Shown here: positions 49,086-63,064 of the stretch, piece after piece | How the letters are laid out: every line of letters begins with the position of its first letter | Numbering within the stretch: position 1 is the stretch's first letter | DNA from: Pegea sp. RAD2-039 | Lineage: Eukaryota > Chordata > Thaliacea > Salpida > Salpidae | NCBI GenBank assembly: GCA_034620365.1 | Contig: JAQGEQ010000084.1 | Span: forward strand, 1,302,001 to 1,366,000 | Length of the DNA stretch: 64,000 nucleotides | Direction of reading: 5' to 3' | The notes under the pieces: model-generated | Told to the model about the DNA's origin: nothing | Databases searched by the model: none | Seen by the model: only the letters and a program-made list of their open reading frames with translations | Position numbers and translations under genes: made by a program

Positions 49086-52000
49086 TTTAAAAATATTGTT
49101 TATATTTTATTCAAACTGAAGAAACTTAATTAAGCAAAATTAGATAGAGTGTTGAATGACTGTAATAAGATATTTATACTAAATAAAAATTAAATTATTG
49201 AACATTAAAACAATTAGCTTAAATTAAATATATGTTGTAAGAAATATATATATTTATAGCCAAGTATAAAGGTTAAATTTATACAAATAAATAGATTAAA
49301 ATGAATAATTATCATGATAAAAATAACAAATATTTTACATAAAAAGCTAATAGAGTTATATATAGCATCTATCCATTTCTGATATATATATTGTAACAAA
49401 GTTTTATTTTAGAACTAATTAGTCAACTAATTTATATATAGAGTTTAGTTATAATAAAAAATAAGTTTGTTTATATCAAATCAATAAAAATACTTGAACA
49501 TTAACTTAATAAAATGATTCAAGTTATCAACTTGCTTTAAATTTGATGTAAGCCAAACAACTAATTATAATGTTTATCTAAAGAAATGATAGATAAAAAA
49601 ACAAACCAAACAAAATACATTAAAAGTAAGAGAATAAACTAAAAATGTATTACTAATATTGTAATTTAACAAAAATCCACTTTAGAGTTTATGTGACACT
49701 AAAATATTTAATAAATTTATACAAATATTATTAAGAAAAAATTTATTACTTTACTTAATTAATATACAAAATGAATAAAGAAACAAATTTTCATTTTCAT
49801 GCCACCAACTAAAGATCTACAATTCAAAGATTAATGCCTGATCAAATTTAAAACGATCAAAAATAGTTTTTAAACTTTTTATTATTTTAAATTTTTATTT
49901 GTAATATACTCAAATATCTATTACAACAAAATTTGATAAAATACATTTGGTAAAAAATGGCTATATCAATGTTTGATTAAGAAAAATCCTGCATCTTCTG
50001 ATATAAAATGAGATAAACTATATCAATTCAAAAGTTATATAAAGATTCACTTTAAAAAAATATTTTTTGCCACATTTAATAGCAAATTTTGGTATATATA
50101 CTAAGGTTAAAAATGATAACTAGGATTTTTACGATAAATTTTTTAAGTGATTTTGATTAATTAATTTGCATCTTTTTTGCACAGCACAAAAGATATCAAC
50201 TAATCAATTGAAGTTGTTTTAAAATATAAAACGAGCATTAAGTCGAGTTTTTGTATTAACTATTGGAGTAATTTTCGTAAAATGGTAATTTTTAAAAAGA
50301 TTAAATTACGATTTGATAGTAAACAAAGGGCCAAACAAATTTAGTTAAACAACTTTTATCTAATTTACTTAAACGGACTAATCAATTTTCTAGTAAAGAG
50401 ATATTGCTCTTTTAAAAAAATGCTTTAAACGTTTACTACATAAAATAATACTAGACATCAGACAAATTAGAAGTTTTGAATTTTTAAGTGTGAAAATTTT
50501 TAGTTTTCTTTAAAAGATAATTAGTTTTTGATTTTTAAAATTATCTATACTATAGATTTTAGTAAAATGTCAACTCAACAAACTTTAACAATTTATTTAA
50601 TGACAATTCAGTTTTATATTCTAGTTCATATTTAGACTCAAAAAAGTATAAAAACTTTAGAAATCGTTTTGTTTCCCTGAAGTTTTTCTTGGAAACCAAT
50701 AAACGAAAAAGTAAGCTTTCGACTTAAAATGAAAATTTATTTCTAAAGGTTGAAAAATCGGTGTGAGAAGTAATTTTAAATTTATCTTTTTAAGATATCT
50801 AGATAAATTCTCCATAAATGCTATATTCTATATTTTTGACTAAATAGATGTTATTTGTGAGAATGTGTGTTAGCGAGAGGTGCTCTCTTCAGGTACCCTC
50901 CTTCGAATTTATTGTAATAAATAAATAAAACTATAATGACGTGAAGAAAAAAAAAGAAAAAAGTAAGAAACATATAATATTTACTCCTGAAATTTCATAT
51001 AGGTTCAAATCTGATTAACAAAATTTTAAGTATTAATTTTTCAATGTTTGCATGTTGATCAGTATTTAACGTTGATTTAAAAAAGTCAATGATCTAGTAT
51101 ATGTAATTCCTAGATGTGTACTATGATTAGTCTTAATATAAAGCTTTTACCAATTTTTAATAAGCGACAAATTTTATTTATGTTCTTAATATATACTTGA
51201 AAAATAGCATTCAATAAAAAGCAACAATACTGTCATCTGCACAAAATGTGTTTAAAATTATCACTCACTTATTTCGTAGATAATGTTTATCCAGAAAGTG
51301 AATGTTTCTGATGGATTTTTGTAAGTAAAAATGTAAAAGATAGTTCATTTGAGTATAATAGATTGAAATTAATTTAAAATATGATTCTTAAGTTAGTTTT
51401 TTTAATATACACCTACATACTTGTTTTTAGAAAGTTGATTAATCGTATGCAACTCTCAATTACTTAGACTGCCATTTGACTTGTGATTGATCAATAAAAT
51501 ATATTAACAGTTAGTTCGGTTAAAAATATTCTTTTAATTTGTAAAATGTCAGCCAGGATCTAATCAGCAGTGGTATTGGAATCATACTACTTTTAATAGA
51601 TCTAGACGTTTTATTAAACATAAATCCAAAAAATAAAGATTTGTGAAAAGTATTTTGTTTTTTAATCCACAGAAACGAAAAGATTTTCCGAGAATAAATT
51701 ATTTGAAATAGAAAATTATAAAAAGATAAATTATAGAATAAGATTAGCTATTTTCAAAACAAACGTCTGAAAGTATAAACTAAATAGTACTTGTTGTTTA
51801 TATATATATATAGGTTGGGTTTTTAAATGTATAACAGCAAAGTATTTGGCCCCGGACGTAAATGTGTTGAAAGTGATTATCGTATAGACCATTACTATCC
51901 GGTCATTTTTGATTCACAATATATAAGTAACTTATACCTTTTCAATATTGATGTTCTTTTTATATCAATTACAATAAATTGTGACACTTAATTCCTTTTC

Positions 52001-52361
52001 ATTACCTTTTTACTCATATTGTTTTTGTTGGCTGTAGAATTTCTTATTCGCAGCCATGCACTTAATGAAATAAGTACAATTCTTAATGCTAAATTTTGAG
52101 TGAAATTGTTGGAAATATTAAATTAGTATGGTTTGAAGATTATAGCTCTATAATGATGTTTTTTGATATTTTACTTATCATGATAATTATGGCATGACAT
52201 TTTTATTACTTTTCAGTTTTGTTTGATTTTTTTCATAAAAAATATTAATCGTTAAGTTGCTAAAATTATTTATTCTAGTTGCCCTATAGTATTACAAAAG
52301 TAATAATTTTTAGATGCATATTTATAAAAATAAATAACATATAAACTTCTAAAGTTATGTC
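49086..52361. other. AT-rich intergenic region upstream of NAA35
   Basis: No gene supported. It holds a LINE 3' remnant (separate entry). An open segment near 51549-51634 (CQPGSNQQWYWNHTTFNRSR) is unassigned. Confidence 0.4.
50855..50930 (+). mobile_element. 3' end remnant of the local CR1-like LINE
   Basis: TTGTGAGAATGTGTGTTAGC, then the hairpin region GAGAGGTGCTCTCTTCAGG and an ATAAATAAATAAA tail: the terminal 75 bases of the element at 14.3-18.5 kb, close in sequence, with no coding part. Confidence 0.85.
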
Positions 52362-52433
52362 GGTTCTATGGTGTAATGGTTAGCACTTTGGACTCTGAAT
52401 CCAGCGATCCGAGTTCAAATCTCGGTAGAACCT
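52362..52433 (+). tRNA. tRNA-Gln (anticodon CTG)
   Basis: 72 bases. Acceptor stem GGTTCTA/TAGAACC, D-arm with TGGTGTAATGGTTAGCAC (A box), anticodon loop CTCTGAA with CTG at 52395-52397, T-arm CCGAG-TTCAAAT-CTCGG (B box), discriminator T. No intron; CCA not encoded. A TTTTT run at 52436 would end Pol III transcription. It reads CAG codons. Confidence 0.97.
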
Positions 52434-53200
52434 AATTTTTATTTTTCATAACATGCTTTCTTAAAAAGATATCTTTGGTGAATTTGCTTCTGCAAACTAC
52501 AAGATTGTAAATTTTTTTTATAAAATTCAATCATTTAAACTAAACTCTGTCTCATATGATATTAGCTGAATAAATTTTACAAAATTAAGATAACTCATAA
52601 ACATCATAAAATTCTCATTAAAGTTTAAGGGGCTCAAAATTTATTTTCAAATTTTGTGTTGGTAAACAAGATGTGATGAAGATCTTACTTATCATTTCTT
52701 TACAACTATTTAAAAAAATACTTGTAGGTGATTTTTCTATGCAGCAAATATAAAACAATTCATTCAAAAGTATTTATTTTCTATACGCGTATTTAGCTGA
52801 ATAAAAACATTTCCACAACAAAGAAAAACTATAAAAAAGTATGTTGTATGTAGCACTTCGAAACTAGCTTCACCAGCTTTTATGGAATTTGTGAAAATCA
52901 AATAATTTGAAATACAACAATATTCCCATAAGCTGTAACTAACATTTATCTATAACAGCGGATGGAATACATTGAAAGAAAAGAGAAATTCACACAGTAA
53001 ACATAATACAAACTACAGTGCAAGCTAGAAACAGACAACAATACATATTTGTGTAAATATAATCACTAATATCTCATTTGTTTCAACCAGGCAAGCTAAA
53101 AGTTGCTAAAAAATACTTAAATTTGAATATAAATTCAGTAAACAAAAAATATTGGTAAAAATAGCTTTTACATATCAGGCCAGATAGTACAACGACCATT
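52434..53200. other. Intergenic, no gene seen
   Basis: AT-rich. It would include the SCAPER 3' UTR (minus); several AATAAA-like sequences on that strand. Confidence 0.45.
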
Positions 53201-56200
53201 TTATTCACATAAACCACGTGAAAAATAACCTATTGAATTTTTCATGAAGGTGTCAGTTAAAAAAGTGTTTTCAGCTGAAGTACGTACACTGGTTGAATCT
53301 ACAAACAAAGTAGATGTTACTAGAAGTAAATTGAAGCTTTTAAAATCACCTTTAAACCCATTTTTGTTAGATGTTTTCTCAAAACTTGCCAAGCGAGACT
53401 AAAAAAATAAGTTAAGAAAATAAAAAAAATAAAATGCAAACAAATACTTACTTGAAGATAAGTAACAAGATTATTGCCACTAACTTCTACTTCTAGTGTT
53501 GAAAAATTGAAATCATTTTCATAGCAACATGCAATGAGAGTGGGAAATAAAATATTAGTAAGTTGAGGGTTGGAATAATATGCAAAAGGAAGTGAAGTCA
53601 ATTGCTGGAGTATTGTGGGTTGAACCCCACAATTAACTACTTCCTGTAAAACTTGCAATCAAATATGATTCAAATGTTTTGTTAGTCACCTGGTTAGATT
53701 TGTTTGCAAGTGAAAAGTTACCAACACATATAATGACTTCATTTAGTAATTTCGAATGTTGTTTATCGTTTGAACAGTACCACAACAAGTACGTGCAGAT
53801 ATGACGAAACTCCAAAGAGACGCCTTCATATCCCAAGTTTTGCTATCAAGTATCCAGATTAATTGTAGCTCAAAAGTAATTTACAAATTATACTTGAACT
53901 AGTTTGAGATCCATTTCAGCTGTAGCATTTAACATTTGCATTACAGCAACAGCTACTTTTAAGGCAGGCGAAGGAATTGCTTTCTGTGGTTTATCTGGCT
54001 CCGATTTCAGTATTGTAGGTCTCTCTGGAGCTTCATGAAGTAACAAACCATACAAAACAGAAACAATTCCCATCAATTTAGTGTGCTGCAGCATGTAAAG
54101 TAGGTAGGTCGAGTCGGTGATGTCTGGGTTTGGCTTGTTGCAGTTCGAAGAGTTCAGCAAACGATTTCTGAACCAAAAAGTTAACGATAGAAGAAACTTG
54201 TATAAAAGTTAAAACCTTTTGGCGACAAAACTTGTAATGGAAGCGAGGAAGGCAAGCGCACTTTCAATAAAAGTCATCTTTGAAGAAGAGGGCGAATCAA
54301 CATTCCGTACACTTTGTAGCTGCTTGTTCAATCTTTCCAAGACCTCTGAGGCTACTATGTAACTGAAAATTGAAACAAAATGAAAAAAGGAGAAGACCAA
54401 CGACGTGACTGACCTAATCATATCCGATCCACGATTAAAATAAGCTTCAACCAGCTTCTTCTGATCACCAGAAGATGTGGAAGCGATCAAATCAATAATT
54501 GTTTCAATTTTATCTTTTTTGCTTCAAATAAGAGTCAATTAGAGAATGGAGAAAAGCACTTCAGTTTTTGTAGTATTTACTTTTGTCTGACTTTCAGAAG
54601 ATTTTCATTTGCAAGCGATTCCATGATAAAAGCAAATGTTTTTAGAACTAAAGATGACACGTCATCAGACATGACTTCATTAGATACTTTTTTGGACTCT
54701 TGCAAATTTGTAGATGTTTTCTAAGAAAATAATAAAACATTAAATAATAAAAATTATTTAAACAATTTATCACTTACTTTGATTAGAAGTAAATCAATAA
54801 AAGGAGGTAAACGGTTAGAATAAAAAGCGTAAAAGATATTGTTGGTGTTGTTGTGACAAGCTAATTGAAATACAAGAACTGCTTGTAACAGCGACCTACA
54901 AATATCTTCTGTAAAAATAGTTGAAAGATGAAAGATTAGATCACCTAGATGGAAGAGGTGTCTTGAAGAGCTCTTCTAGAAGTTGAAATCCTTCAAGGTT
55001 ACGAAAACAATTTTGATGAAAAGCATTAGACTGAAATCAAAGAGAAATTTTAATGATTTTTGATTTATTAAATTGATAAAAGACCTTTGCATCTAACAAA
55101 CAAACAACTTCTTTCAATAAACGATCCAAATTACGAACACTAATAAGCGGCCAAGGTATCTTTTGATTGGTTATCAGCTTTTTTAAATCTTTAATAAGTG
55201 TGACTAATCTGTGAAAGAATTTCAATTTTGCATCAAAAGTTGTTGAAGTAAAACTAACTTTTTGTTACTCGATGATTTGTGATTGTCTATCGATATATTT
55301 TCAATTTGTTTTAAAAACTCATTTGATCTGTTAAAATGAAGTAAAATGTCTCAGAGATCTTTTTGATCAAGGTATCTTACCGATTTGTCATTCTTTTCCG
55401 AATCTTTTTTATTCTTTTTTTCATAATCTTTTGGATTTCTTCATTAGATAAATCTTCATTAACTTCAACTGCTGCAAACTGAAACATATTTGAGAATCAG
55501 ATGATAATCAGGTTGATGAAGAAGTTACCGTTCTGCCATTTTGAAGCAATTTTTCATCTTCAACAAGTTTTGAACTCAAAATATTTCTGAAAAGTTATCA
55601 AATTATTTCCAACAAAATTGTCAACAAATTCAGTTATTTTATCTCACCTGTTATCTTCTTCCAATTTACTGACCATTGGTGTCGAACTACAAAAGAAGGG
55701 TGGTCAACTAACAAACAGATTTACTCAGGTATCAACTGACTCTATCATCGGATTCTGATTGGTTGATGAAAATCTTCCAAGGTTGCTCAATTCAATACAT
55801 TTTTCTTTTTTAATTTCCAACAGCTCTTGATGTCGACGCTCGCTTTTATCATGCTACAAAATATTAGATAATCACCAACTCGGTGGTGATGATGATGAGT
55901 CACTACTTTCAGTTGAATCTTCTTTTGTAGTTCATTAAGCGCTTCTTCATGGGCAGCATTCAGAGCCGACAATCGCATCTCTCGATCACGCGCTTTCTCC
56001 TTCGCCGCTTTTTCGCGCTCTTTTTCCCTCTCAACACGCTGTTGTTGAACTCTCGCGTTCGACTCTTTCATCTTCACCATCAAATCCTCCCTTTTTTGCT
56101 GTCGATCTTTCTCGATGGCCCTCAAACGCTCCTACAAGACCTCTTCGTGAAGATCAATCATCAAACAAATAGGAAGTTGACTTACTTTCACATTCTCCTC

Positions 56201-59200
56201 TTTTGCTGACTTCATTTCAATGATTCGCGTCTTCTCCTGCTCCAGTTCTTGGAGTCGATCTTCATGATCATTGATCCTCATCAAGACTTCGTGTTTCTTG
56301 TTCTTTTCCTGATTGAAACACGATTGAGACGGTTTATTGGGCGTTTGGACGAAGCAGGGGCACCTGCAAACTGTTGATGAAAGCTATCTCGTTCACTTTT
56401 GTCTCTTCCACTTGCGCCTTTTCAACAATCTTCCGCAACTTCATCTCACGCTGTTCCTTCGCACGCTCCAGCTTCTCCTGAATGACAACTTGCTGTAAGT
56501 TGAGACCCCAGTTGAAAGAAATCAAGTCACCAATTGAGAAGACTTGAGAAAGTTTCGTTGACTATGAATCAGATCTTCTTTCCAGCTTCTCACTTCCTGC
56601 ACCTTCTCCATCAGCTCTTTGATACGCTGAGCGCGCGCTTTTTCCATCTCTTGACGTCTTTCTTCCGCCTTTCGATGTTTCTCTTCCAACTTCCGCTTTG
56701 ATTCAGCCGGATTTCTGCCACAAGAAGCTGAAAGTGAAAACAAAAGACGAGAAGTTTGAGTGTCACCTCTTCCTGAAAGGCGATGACAGCTTCTCGTGCA
56801 TCTGAACCATACTTCCGGGTTCGCGAACCTTTTCATCGTCTTCCATCATATCAAACCAACTCACTGACACCTTGTTCTTCTGTTCCGCTATTCAATATCA
56901 ACAACTTTGTTGAAATAAACAAATTGGAATTGATTAAAGTACCTTCAATTATAGAAAAGAACTCTGACCAGCCAGTCACCGCTTTTACAGGAGTCTTTTC
57001 AACACTCGTCAGCTCTTTGGCACCGTTGCTACTTCTCGCGCTTTCCTGTTCATTCAGAATATTTAAATTTCGATCTGTCACTTTCAAGCACGTCACAAAC
57101 ACAATCAGTTTCGTCCACGTCAGAATTCTCTTCTTCTACCTCCCGGATTTGTCTCATCAGATCGCGTTCTCGCTCTTCTGCTACTAGAATGTTTGCGTCG
57201 TGCTGTGCGTTGATAGATCGCGCCAGTGACGCTTCACGCTCCTCTAATTTCACCAAAGACGAGGTTTGTTCTTCATCTTGCTACAAAATCATTTAAATAA
57301 GTCTCTAGATGAAGATGTGAAATATGCAGCGGGACCTTTTGATACTCTTCCACTTTTTCTTTATCTACAAATACTAAGCTCTTTACTACAGTTGATTTGC
57401 TGCTTTGTGATTGGTCGTTAGGTCGACGATTACTAGCACGTGATCCATGCCGATTTCTATGAGAAGAAACTTTCTCCCAACCGCCTTCATCCACACCAAA
57501 ATCATCAACTAAACAATTTGTAAGTGAACAACCATTAGTTTGCATAATCGCACCTTCTACAGCGGATTCTTCTTCTTCGTCACGTGACACAATCGTGCTT
57601 TGCTGTGGCAACGTGGAAACACCTTTAACAAGATCTGCCCAAGTGGTTACGGATGGTAAACTGGTAGATTTTGATGGTAGTTGATGAGAAACTGGTTTTT
57701 GAGACTGGTTGTTGTTACTGAAAAGTTTTTTGATGAAAATGTTGAAACTCAGAAATGTATATTCTGTTAGTAGATTGCTGTGATGATGGTTTAGTCGTTT
57801 GTTAAACAGATTTTGTGTTAAAATTTAGTTTTGGTATAGAGATTGCTGAACAAAAGATTAATTCTGAGGTAAAAAGCAAAAAACAAATTAATAAATAGAT
57901 CAACAAAAAAGTGAAATGTGCAAACATGCAGTAAACAGTAGCCACCCAACTAACCCCAACCCAACACGTTTTAATTACACACCCTTCAAACTTGTCATCT
58001 TTGTCTGTAGTTTGTTCAATATCAAATGTTTGTTGCGAGTAACTTGTTGGTACACCAAAATTCAGGCACCTGTATATTTTCGACCTTTGTTGTTGATGTA
58101 GTAATTGAGTAGGCATGTCTCCACTCCCACTAGGTATCAGCCCAGAGTTTCCTTTGGACCCATTTTTTTTCTGACGTGGTCTTCCCGGGGAAGACTTTCT
58201 AACTTCCCAGCTCAATGAAGTTGGGCTGCAAATTGTAAAAACTCAGATTATTGATTTGATCAGTTACTGAAAGCTCATCAATATTTTAAAGCATTAAAAT
58301 AAACTGTTACAAAAAAGATAAATTGTGATAAAAAATTGGTTGAAGTGATCTTATGTCTTCAGAAGAAGATTTCATCTTACCGCTCGTGGACATCTTTATT
58401 TTCAAGTTTTTCTTCTAATTGAATCCAATCAATCAATGCTTGAAATTCATGATTATAATTGTCCAAAATCAAAAGAACTTCCTACAAATTAGAAATTGAT
58501 CAAAGAGTCAACGAGTCTAATTGAAAACTAACTTTACATTCAACTACACTAGAGTCACTCTGACACGTTGCATATATCTCATCAACTGCTCGCCTCAAGT
58601 TTTCAAATAAGTATGCCCAGTAGCGAGCACGAAAGCTAACAGGCTTTCGGTCATTTGCTCTTCGTGACAGAGCCGATCTAATCTTCTTTCTATCACCTAT
58701 TCAATATTTTTTCGATTAAAAATTAATCTCAACTTATTTTCCTTCAAGATATTCGTCAATATAATTTCAGCAGAGTAAATATAAGCACAATATTAACTGC
58801 TATAAGCAGTATGCAGCAGCTAGAAAACGACAAACTGTTACAACCATTCAAGTCAATAATATAAAAAATTGAAGTTATTCTGTTAGCTGGACTACCACGC
58901 TTACTTGTAGTGTGAGAAAAATTTAAGAGTTAAATATAAGAACAGTAAATAATGTTAGCAGTTACCTGAGAGGATGTAATCTTTCTGTGGAACCCTTCTT
59001 GCATCTCTAGCAGCAGATGACTCGGAATTATTCTTGTTTCTTCTCTTAGACTTGGTAAAATCTAAAGGAATATTTTTGACAATTGACCCACTAAGGAAAA
59101 AATGAACCTCTATTCTTTTCATTAACAGGTATACTCCAAGAAAGTAAGTTTCGAGCGGATCGTCCTTCTTTTTGCATAATTTGTTTTACTTTTTCTACTG

Positions 59201-59366
59201 TTACAGGTCTTGGATGCTAGAAATTAATTGATGAAATTTTAATAAGTTGAGTAATCACATGCCAGACCTTGGGAGAAGGACTTTTAGTATTTTCTTCTGT
59301 TGAGTCAGGAAGACTTCTCCGAATTTTCATTCCACTAATTTCATCCTTTTCAAGGCTTCTTTGCAT
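53201..59366 (-). CDS. SCAPER: SCAPER: S-phase cyclin A-associated protein residing in the ER
   Basis: More than 20 short exons with small introns. From the N terminus: TVEKVKQIMQKEGRSARNLL (59210-59130), the conserved RARYWAYLFENLRRAVDEIY and DSSVVECKEVLLILDNYNHEF (58640-58440), SWEVRKSSPGRPRQ (58215), VTTWADLVKG, DEGGWEKVSSHRNR, QMHEKLSSPFR, a long Arg/Glu coiled coil (56720-55870) with KVNEIAFINSLQ and NELQKKIQLK, then the helical C-terminal part with EAPERPTILK and LPFAYYSNPQLTNILFPTLI, ending at 53201. SCAPER is linked to cell-cycle control and ciliary function. The C2H2 finger present after the coiled coil in the human protein is not found. The start at 59366 is the ATG giving QRSLEKDE; an in-frame ATG at 59435 is also possible. 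Not every internal junction was resolved. Confidence 0.93.
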
Positions 59367-59516
59367 TTTCACAATTATTCTTGCATTTAAACACACCACT
59401 GAATAAAAGTAACTTTCTAGTTTCAAAGTTATCAAAATTTACAAAAGTAGTTGGTGCTTAGTTGATGTTTTTACTAGAATAATAAATACAAAAAAGAAAC
59501 TCAGCAACTATTTTCC

Positions 59517-60410
59517 CTAAGGTTTACGAAGTGACCTTTTCTTTTTGTTCTTTCTTTTTTCTTTTATTTTAGTTTCTGATTCTATATTTTCAAGTTCAAA
59601 TAAAGATTTAGGTGGAACAATTCTTTTTTTTGCAAGTTCATCTTCAACTCTGTCATAAATGTGATATAAACCAATGTCAATTTTGTCTTGAATCAATTTA
59701 ACTTCTTCTTCAATTATAGCTGGAATAATTTGAACAACCTTAGAATACTTAATTTTATTATTTTCATCTGTATTAAATGAAATTCGTTCTTCTCTTTTAT
59801 CTAATAACAAACTTGTTTTAAATTTTACATATGATTTAAGGCTTTCAATTTTTTGCATTTTAAGAACTTCTTCAGCCTTGAGAGCTTTCATTTGCCTATT
59901 ATACTCTAAATTCTCAATAGTTTGAGCTTCTTCCAAAGGTATTGGAGCTAGTGGTGTGTTAACAATTAATAACATCTCTCTTAGATTAGTTTCTCTTTCT
60001 TTAGTATATACGTATTGATATAATTTAAAATTTGGAAAAATCGATGATGATAAATAACAAGCTAACTTCTTAGAGGTAGTAATTCCAATCTTAGATTCTT
60101 TTACAGAAGTTAATAAAATCAAGGTTAACAAATTTACAGATTGTGTTAGTGATAGACTAAATATAGACAAAAGAAACTGCTGACATATCAACATAGATTG
60201 CACTGCTTCTTCAACTGGAGTTCCAATTGATATAATAAATTTAAAACAATCGTAAAGATAATCTATAAATGAAGCTAACCTCAAATCATAAAGTAATTCA
60301 TGAAAATTTATTTGCAACTTCAAGGCCAAAAACTTTTTTGTTTCAATTTTATTTAAATGTAATATTGAAATTACATCTTCATAAGTTATATCTATTTGCT
60401 TTTTAAACAT
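59517..60410 (-). CDS. C8orf74-like protein, 297 residues
   Basis: One exon. It resembles human C8orf74 along its length: an N-terminal helical half (INFHELLYDLRLASFIDYLY, IGTPVEEAVQSML), the landmark FKLYQYVYTKERETNLRE followed by a Pro-rich LAPIPLEEAQ, a coiled coil (MKALKAEEVLKMQKIESL), a helix around EEEVKLIQDKIDIGLYHIYD, VPPKSLFEL, and a basic C-terminal run KEKRKNKKKRSL. The function is poorly known; mammalian expression suggests testis/cilia. The stop lies only 150 bases before the SCAPER ATG on the same strand. No introns. Confidence 0.75.
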   Translation of the reverse strand: MFKKQIDITYEDVISILHLNKIETKKFLALKLQINFHELLYDLRLASFIDYLYDCFKFIISIGTPVEEAVQSMLICQQFLLSIFSLSLTQSVNLLTLILLTSVKESKIGITTSKKLACYLSSSIFPNFKLYQYVYTKERETNLREMLLIVNTPLAPIPLEEAQTIENLEYNRQMKALKAEEVLKMQKIESLKSYVKFKTSLLLDKREERISFNTDENNKIKYSKVVQIIPAIIEEEVKLIQDKIDIGLYHIYDRVEDELAKKRIVPPKSLFELENIESETKIKEKRKNKKKRSLRKP

Positions 60411-63064
60411 ATTTAGCTTTATTAGTTGTAATTACATAAATCTTACAACTTTCTGGTTATAATTAACAAATCAAATAAATGGTCTAATGGAAAACCACAA
60501 TCACTACAAATGAACAGCCATTACAAAAGGAACTACAAATATCTGAAAAAATTGTTAGATTTTTGAGTTTATAATAAGGAAAGGTTATAGCCGTTCAGTA
60601 AAGCAATTACTTAAAAGACAATAATCTTTTTTTAAGATTTCTAAAAAAATGAAGATGCATCTAAGAAACGAAAAGAAATTAATAAACACATTAAAAAAAT
60701 TAATAAAATAAATTATAACAGACTAACAAGAAGTTTACAAGTGACATTATTATAAAAAATGTAAACAAGTAACAATTACAATTTAGAAAATCAATTTCCC
60801 AACAACTTGTTACATGTTATAAAAATAAATATAGTTTATAAAACAAGAAATTTATATGCTATTACTGAATTAAGTCAATGTAGAACAACATTACAATATT
60901 CTTATTATTCAAGTATTTTCTAAATTTTTTCACAATAAAAGAAAATATATAATAGTAAAGAGGTATTAATTAATAAGTAATTCCATATTTAAATCTTTAA
61001 TGTATAGAGATAATGCAACAACTGCCTAATGTAAAAATAGCCATCTGAAATATATAAAAATAGCAAGTTTAAATTAAGTAGATTATAATGAAGAAATTAA
61101 TATAAATTAATACATTAAAAAGCCCTCGTATGATAATTACAGTCTTAAATAGGATCAAAATCAAATGTTTCTAAGATAATGTTTTAAAAATTTTGACGAA
61201 AATTTCTAAATTAATTTTAATTGGGTTCTATACAATTGTATCAATCCTAAATTAATTGTATACAATAATATCAAACTTCATAGAAAGTTTAAAATAGTAC
61301 TTATGGTTTAAATTTAATGTAGTTTATTATAGTAAGAAATAATAACTTGTTTTTTGCAAATGCAAAAAACGTTATTGCATTTAATACCTTATCTGATTAT
61401 ATCCACTTTCAATACACAACATACTTATAAGTATCAATATTAATTAAAATTTTCAATTACCATTTTATGTGAGCTTTACTAATTATTTTTATTTAATTTT
61501 GTAAAACTGATTCTAAATAAAATTGCTAGAATTTAAGCTTAAAAGTTTAATCTTGATTAATTATCACATTCAACATCACGCTTAAGAAAAATTATAACTA
61601 TAATTACTAGACGATCTGTGTGCTGACAAAAAAGGACAAAATAAAAGAAATCCAAAAACAAATTGTAAATAAATAAAAAGCATAAGATTTCTATATCACT
61701 ACCGTTAGAAAAAGTAAATAAACAGTAAACTTAAAACTCATGTTAAACTTCTGTTTAAATTTATTTCAAACGTTAAACGCAATTGAAAAAAAATCCATTT
61801 TGGAAGATTGTCGAAAATAGTTTTGTAAAATTAAAGTCTATAATTATACTTTTTAAAAGTGGATTTTTAAGAAAGTATCATAGAGTTTAATAAAATAGAT
61901 ATCATAGAGTTTAACATATCATATTTAATCTAATGAACAGTTTAAAGTATGCTTGAAGTATGTAAAAAAAACTTAGAGTTCAAAACTAATATTTGAAGAC
62001 TTGTAGTCAAGCCGAGATAAAACATTTTTGAGAAACATATACACTAACATCAGATATTACTGCTTTAAATAATTTTTCAGCACGCATTTGCACGTCTTTT
62101 AATTACACTCGATTTCCAAGAGCCAAGACCTGATAAGTAAGATCGTTTTTTAATCAGTTTATTTTATTGTGAAAAGTTTTAAATTATTATTAATTATATT
62201 ACACACGATTTTTTTACTTTTTCAATGACTTCACTTTAGTGTAATCACAAATATTGATGAAAAAATCAAAACTGAGTTTAACAGTACCACTTATGAAATT
62301 TTATAAATAATACCAATCTAAAAACAAATATCAAACAAAATTTATTTTCAGATTTTCATTCCATCAACAAACAGTGAGATATGTTTTTATAAATCTTGAG
62401 ATATTTTTATTTTTTATTAACAACAAGTACGAAAAATGCATTTTTCAAACGAAACTTATTTTTTGCCAAATATTAGATATTAGAAGTATTAGCATAAAAA
62501 GATTTGCATAAAAGATAAATAATTACCTCAAAAGTATTTAATTACAGCTTTGTGAAATAATCAACTTATTATCATTTAATAATTATTTATATATAAGAAA
62601 AATTGTTAATATATCTTTTTTTACAAGAAAAAATCAGATAATTTCACCGTTTTTCAAACATAATTGAGTTCTAATAATTAGTTTAGCTTCTATATACTTT
62701 TTATCTAATATTTCTATACAATAGTATTTTCAAAATTTTAAATACAAAAATTTTAACCATTTAACGAATAAGATAAAAATAAAACTTTGACAAAAGAATT
62801 ATATAAAGTTAACTCGTTTAATTTTAGTTAAAAAGCTGCTATTAAGTTTATGGATTTATATTTCATACAAAAGATAATTGAAAGTGCAGTTTGTATAAAA
62901 AGATGCTATTAGATTTTCAAAGAAAACTATTACATAAAAAAATAACTTTAAAGTATATAGATAATACTTCAGATCATTATATCGTTCAGAGTTAATAAAA
63001 TATTCCTTTAATTTTATAACTAAGTAAGAACCACAACTACTAACAACTCTGTCATTTTGAAATT
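60411..63064. other. AT-rich gap upstream of the C8orf74-like gene
   Basis: No gene or RNA gene seen. A short open segment on the minus strand near 62035-62095 (MRAEKLFKAVISDVSVYVSQ) has no recognisable partner. Confidence 0.4.

Noticed and set aside
51540-51640. Open segment CQPGSNQQWYWNHTTFNRSR on the plus strand
   Set aside because: Unusual composition, but no partner exon, start or homologue recognised.
62030-62100. Short minus-strand ORF MRAEKLFKAV
   Set aside because: Only about 26 codons, with no splice partner or resemblance.
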